64,000 nucleotides of DNA, from the NCBI RefSeq assembly GCF_003056345.1, contig NZ_PYWB01000002.1, forward strand, positions 124,001-188,000, in the 5' to 3' direction. Both the position numbers and the translations under genes were made by a program. Below, in pieces: positions 63,743-64,000 of the stretch. The first letter of the stretch is position 1. Every line of letters begins with the position of its first letter. The notes beneath the pieces are model-generated. The model was given only the letters and a program-made list of their open reading frames with translations, was not told the origin of the DNA and searched no databases. This stretch comes from Devosia submarina. GTDB taxonomy: Bacteria; Pseudomonadota; Alphaproteobacteria; Rhizobiales; Devosiaceae.

Positions 63743-64000
63743 ATGAGTGACGTTTCGGCCAAGCCGGTCGCGCCCCTGGACGAAGTGATGCTGGCGATGG
63801 ACGTGGTCGACACGCTCCGTCACCGGCAGGATCTGGCCACGCGTGAGCTTGCGGGGGTGGCACGCGAGCAGCAATTGATCGACAAGCTGCGCGAGATCTA
63901 CCACCAGCAGGGGATCGAGGTACCCGACCACATCCTTAGGGAAGGCGTGGCGGCGCTGGCCGAGAGCCGCTTCGTTTATGATCCGCCAAAGCCTGGTCTT
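63743..64000 (+). CDS. DUF6384-like protein, 5' part (cut by window end)
   Basis: Eighty-six codons from ATG 63743 to the window edge remain open. The visible N-terminus has LDEVMLAMDVVDTLRHRQDLATRELAGVAREQQLIDKLREIYHQQGIEVPDHILREGVAALAESRF, a pattern I associate with the DUF6384 family; a downstream membrane region cannot be seen. It follows the coiled-coil gene by 29 bases. Function unknown. Confidence 0.72.
   Translation, partial: MSDVSAKPVAPLDEVMLAMDVVDTLRHRQDLATRELAGVAREQQLIDKLREIYHQQGIEVPDHILREGVAALAESRFVYDPPKPGL

Overview
The window is a contiguous piece of a high-GC alphaproteobacterial chromosome of the order Hyphomicrobiales (Rhizobiales). The best guess is a Devosia-type genome. 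Supporting this are a GcrA cell-cycle regulator, a small SRP RNA just upstream of dnaX-ybaB-recR, the dapD-dapE/def-fmt-truA block, a complete flp/cpa-tad pilus locus and large numbers of short intergenic palindromes of the 'tcatcccgggctcgacccgggatcc' type. The genus is an inference from gene content and cannot be proved from the sequence alone. I saw no tRNA, rRNA, CRISPR array, transposase, integrase or phage gene.

Layout, left to right. (1) 1-4.3 kb: start of a minus-strand gene at the left edge, gcrA with a promoter rich in GANTC sites, a PhoR-type sensor kinase, polyphosphate kinase 2 and an N-formylglutamate amidohydrolase-family protein. (2) 4.3-16.3 kb: sugar-acid catabolism (mannitol dehydrogenase/fructuronate reductase family, divergent from a KDG-type kinase), a zinc alcohol dehydrogenase with a VOC dioxygenase-like protein and DUF924, an ABC exporter, a YegS-type lipid kinase, an M29 aminopeptidase, a YdcF-type protein and a TIM-barrel epimerase. 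(3) 16.3-26.9 kb: housekeeping genes sthA, LOG-family gene, SRP RNA, dnaX-ybaB-recR, rmuC, GFA protein, def-fmt-truA. (4) 26.9-35.1 kb: dapD-dapE with two related membrane proteins, pheA, a membrane cytochrome c with a long Pro/Ala tail, a GhrA-type reductase and an M17 aminopeptidase. (5) 35.3-46.3 kb: Tad pilus locus, split over both strands.

(6) 47.0-61.4 kb: one minus-strand nucleoside uptake and salvage operon. It runs BMP binding protein, ABC ATPase, [GIY-YIG/DUF4357 protein], two permeases, cdd, a purine nucleoside phosphorylase, deoC, an ALDH16-type aldehyde dehydrogenase, deoA, deoB, upp and a glyoxalase-like gene. The logic is coherent. Nucleosides are imported, deaminated and phosphorolysed, (deoxy)ribose-1-phosphate is isomerised by DeoB and split by DeoC, the acetaldehyde is plausibly oxidised by the ALDH, and uracil is salvaged by Upp. 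(7) 61.4-64 kb: a possible 40-residue membrane peptide, a CoxG-like protein, and a coiled-coil protein followed by a DUF6384-like gene cut by the window end.

The most unusual features are: a GIY-YIG/DUF4357 gene placed inside the nucleoside ABC operon between perfect 10-bp direct repeats with ATGA coupling on both sides; a palindromic repeat inserted in frame in the linker of the two-domain ALDH; palindromes at every uncoupled junction of that operon; and CtrA-like boxes in front of gcrA and of the tad promoters.
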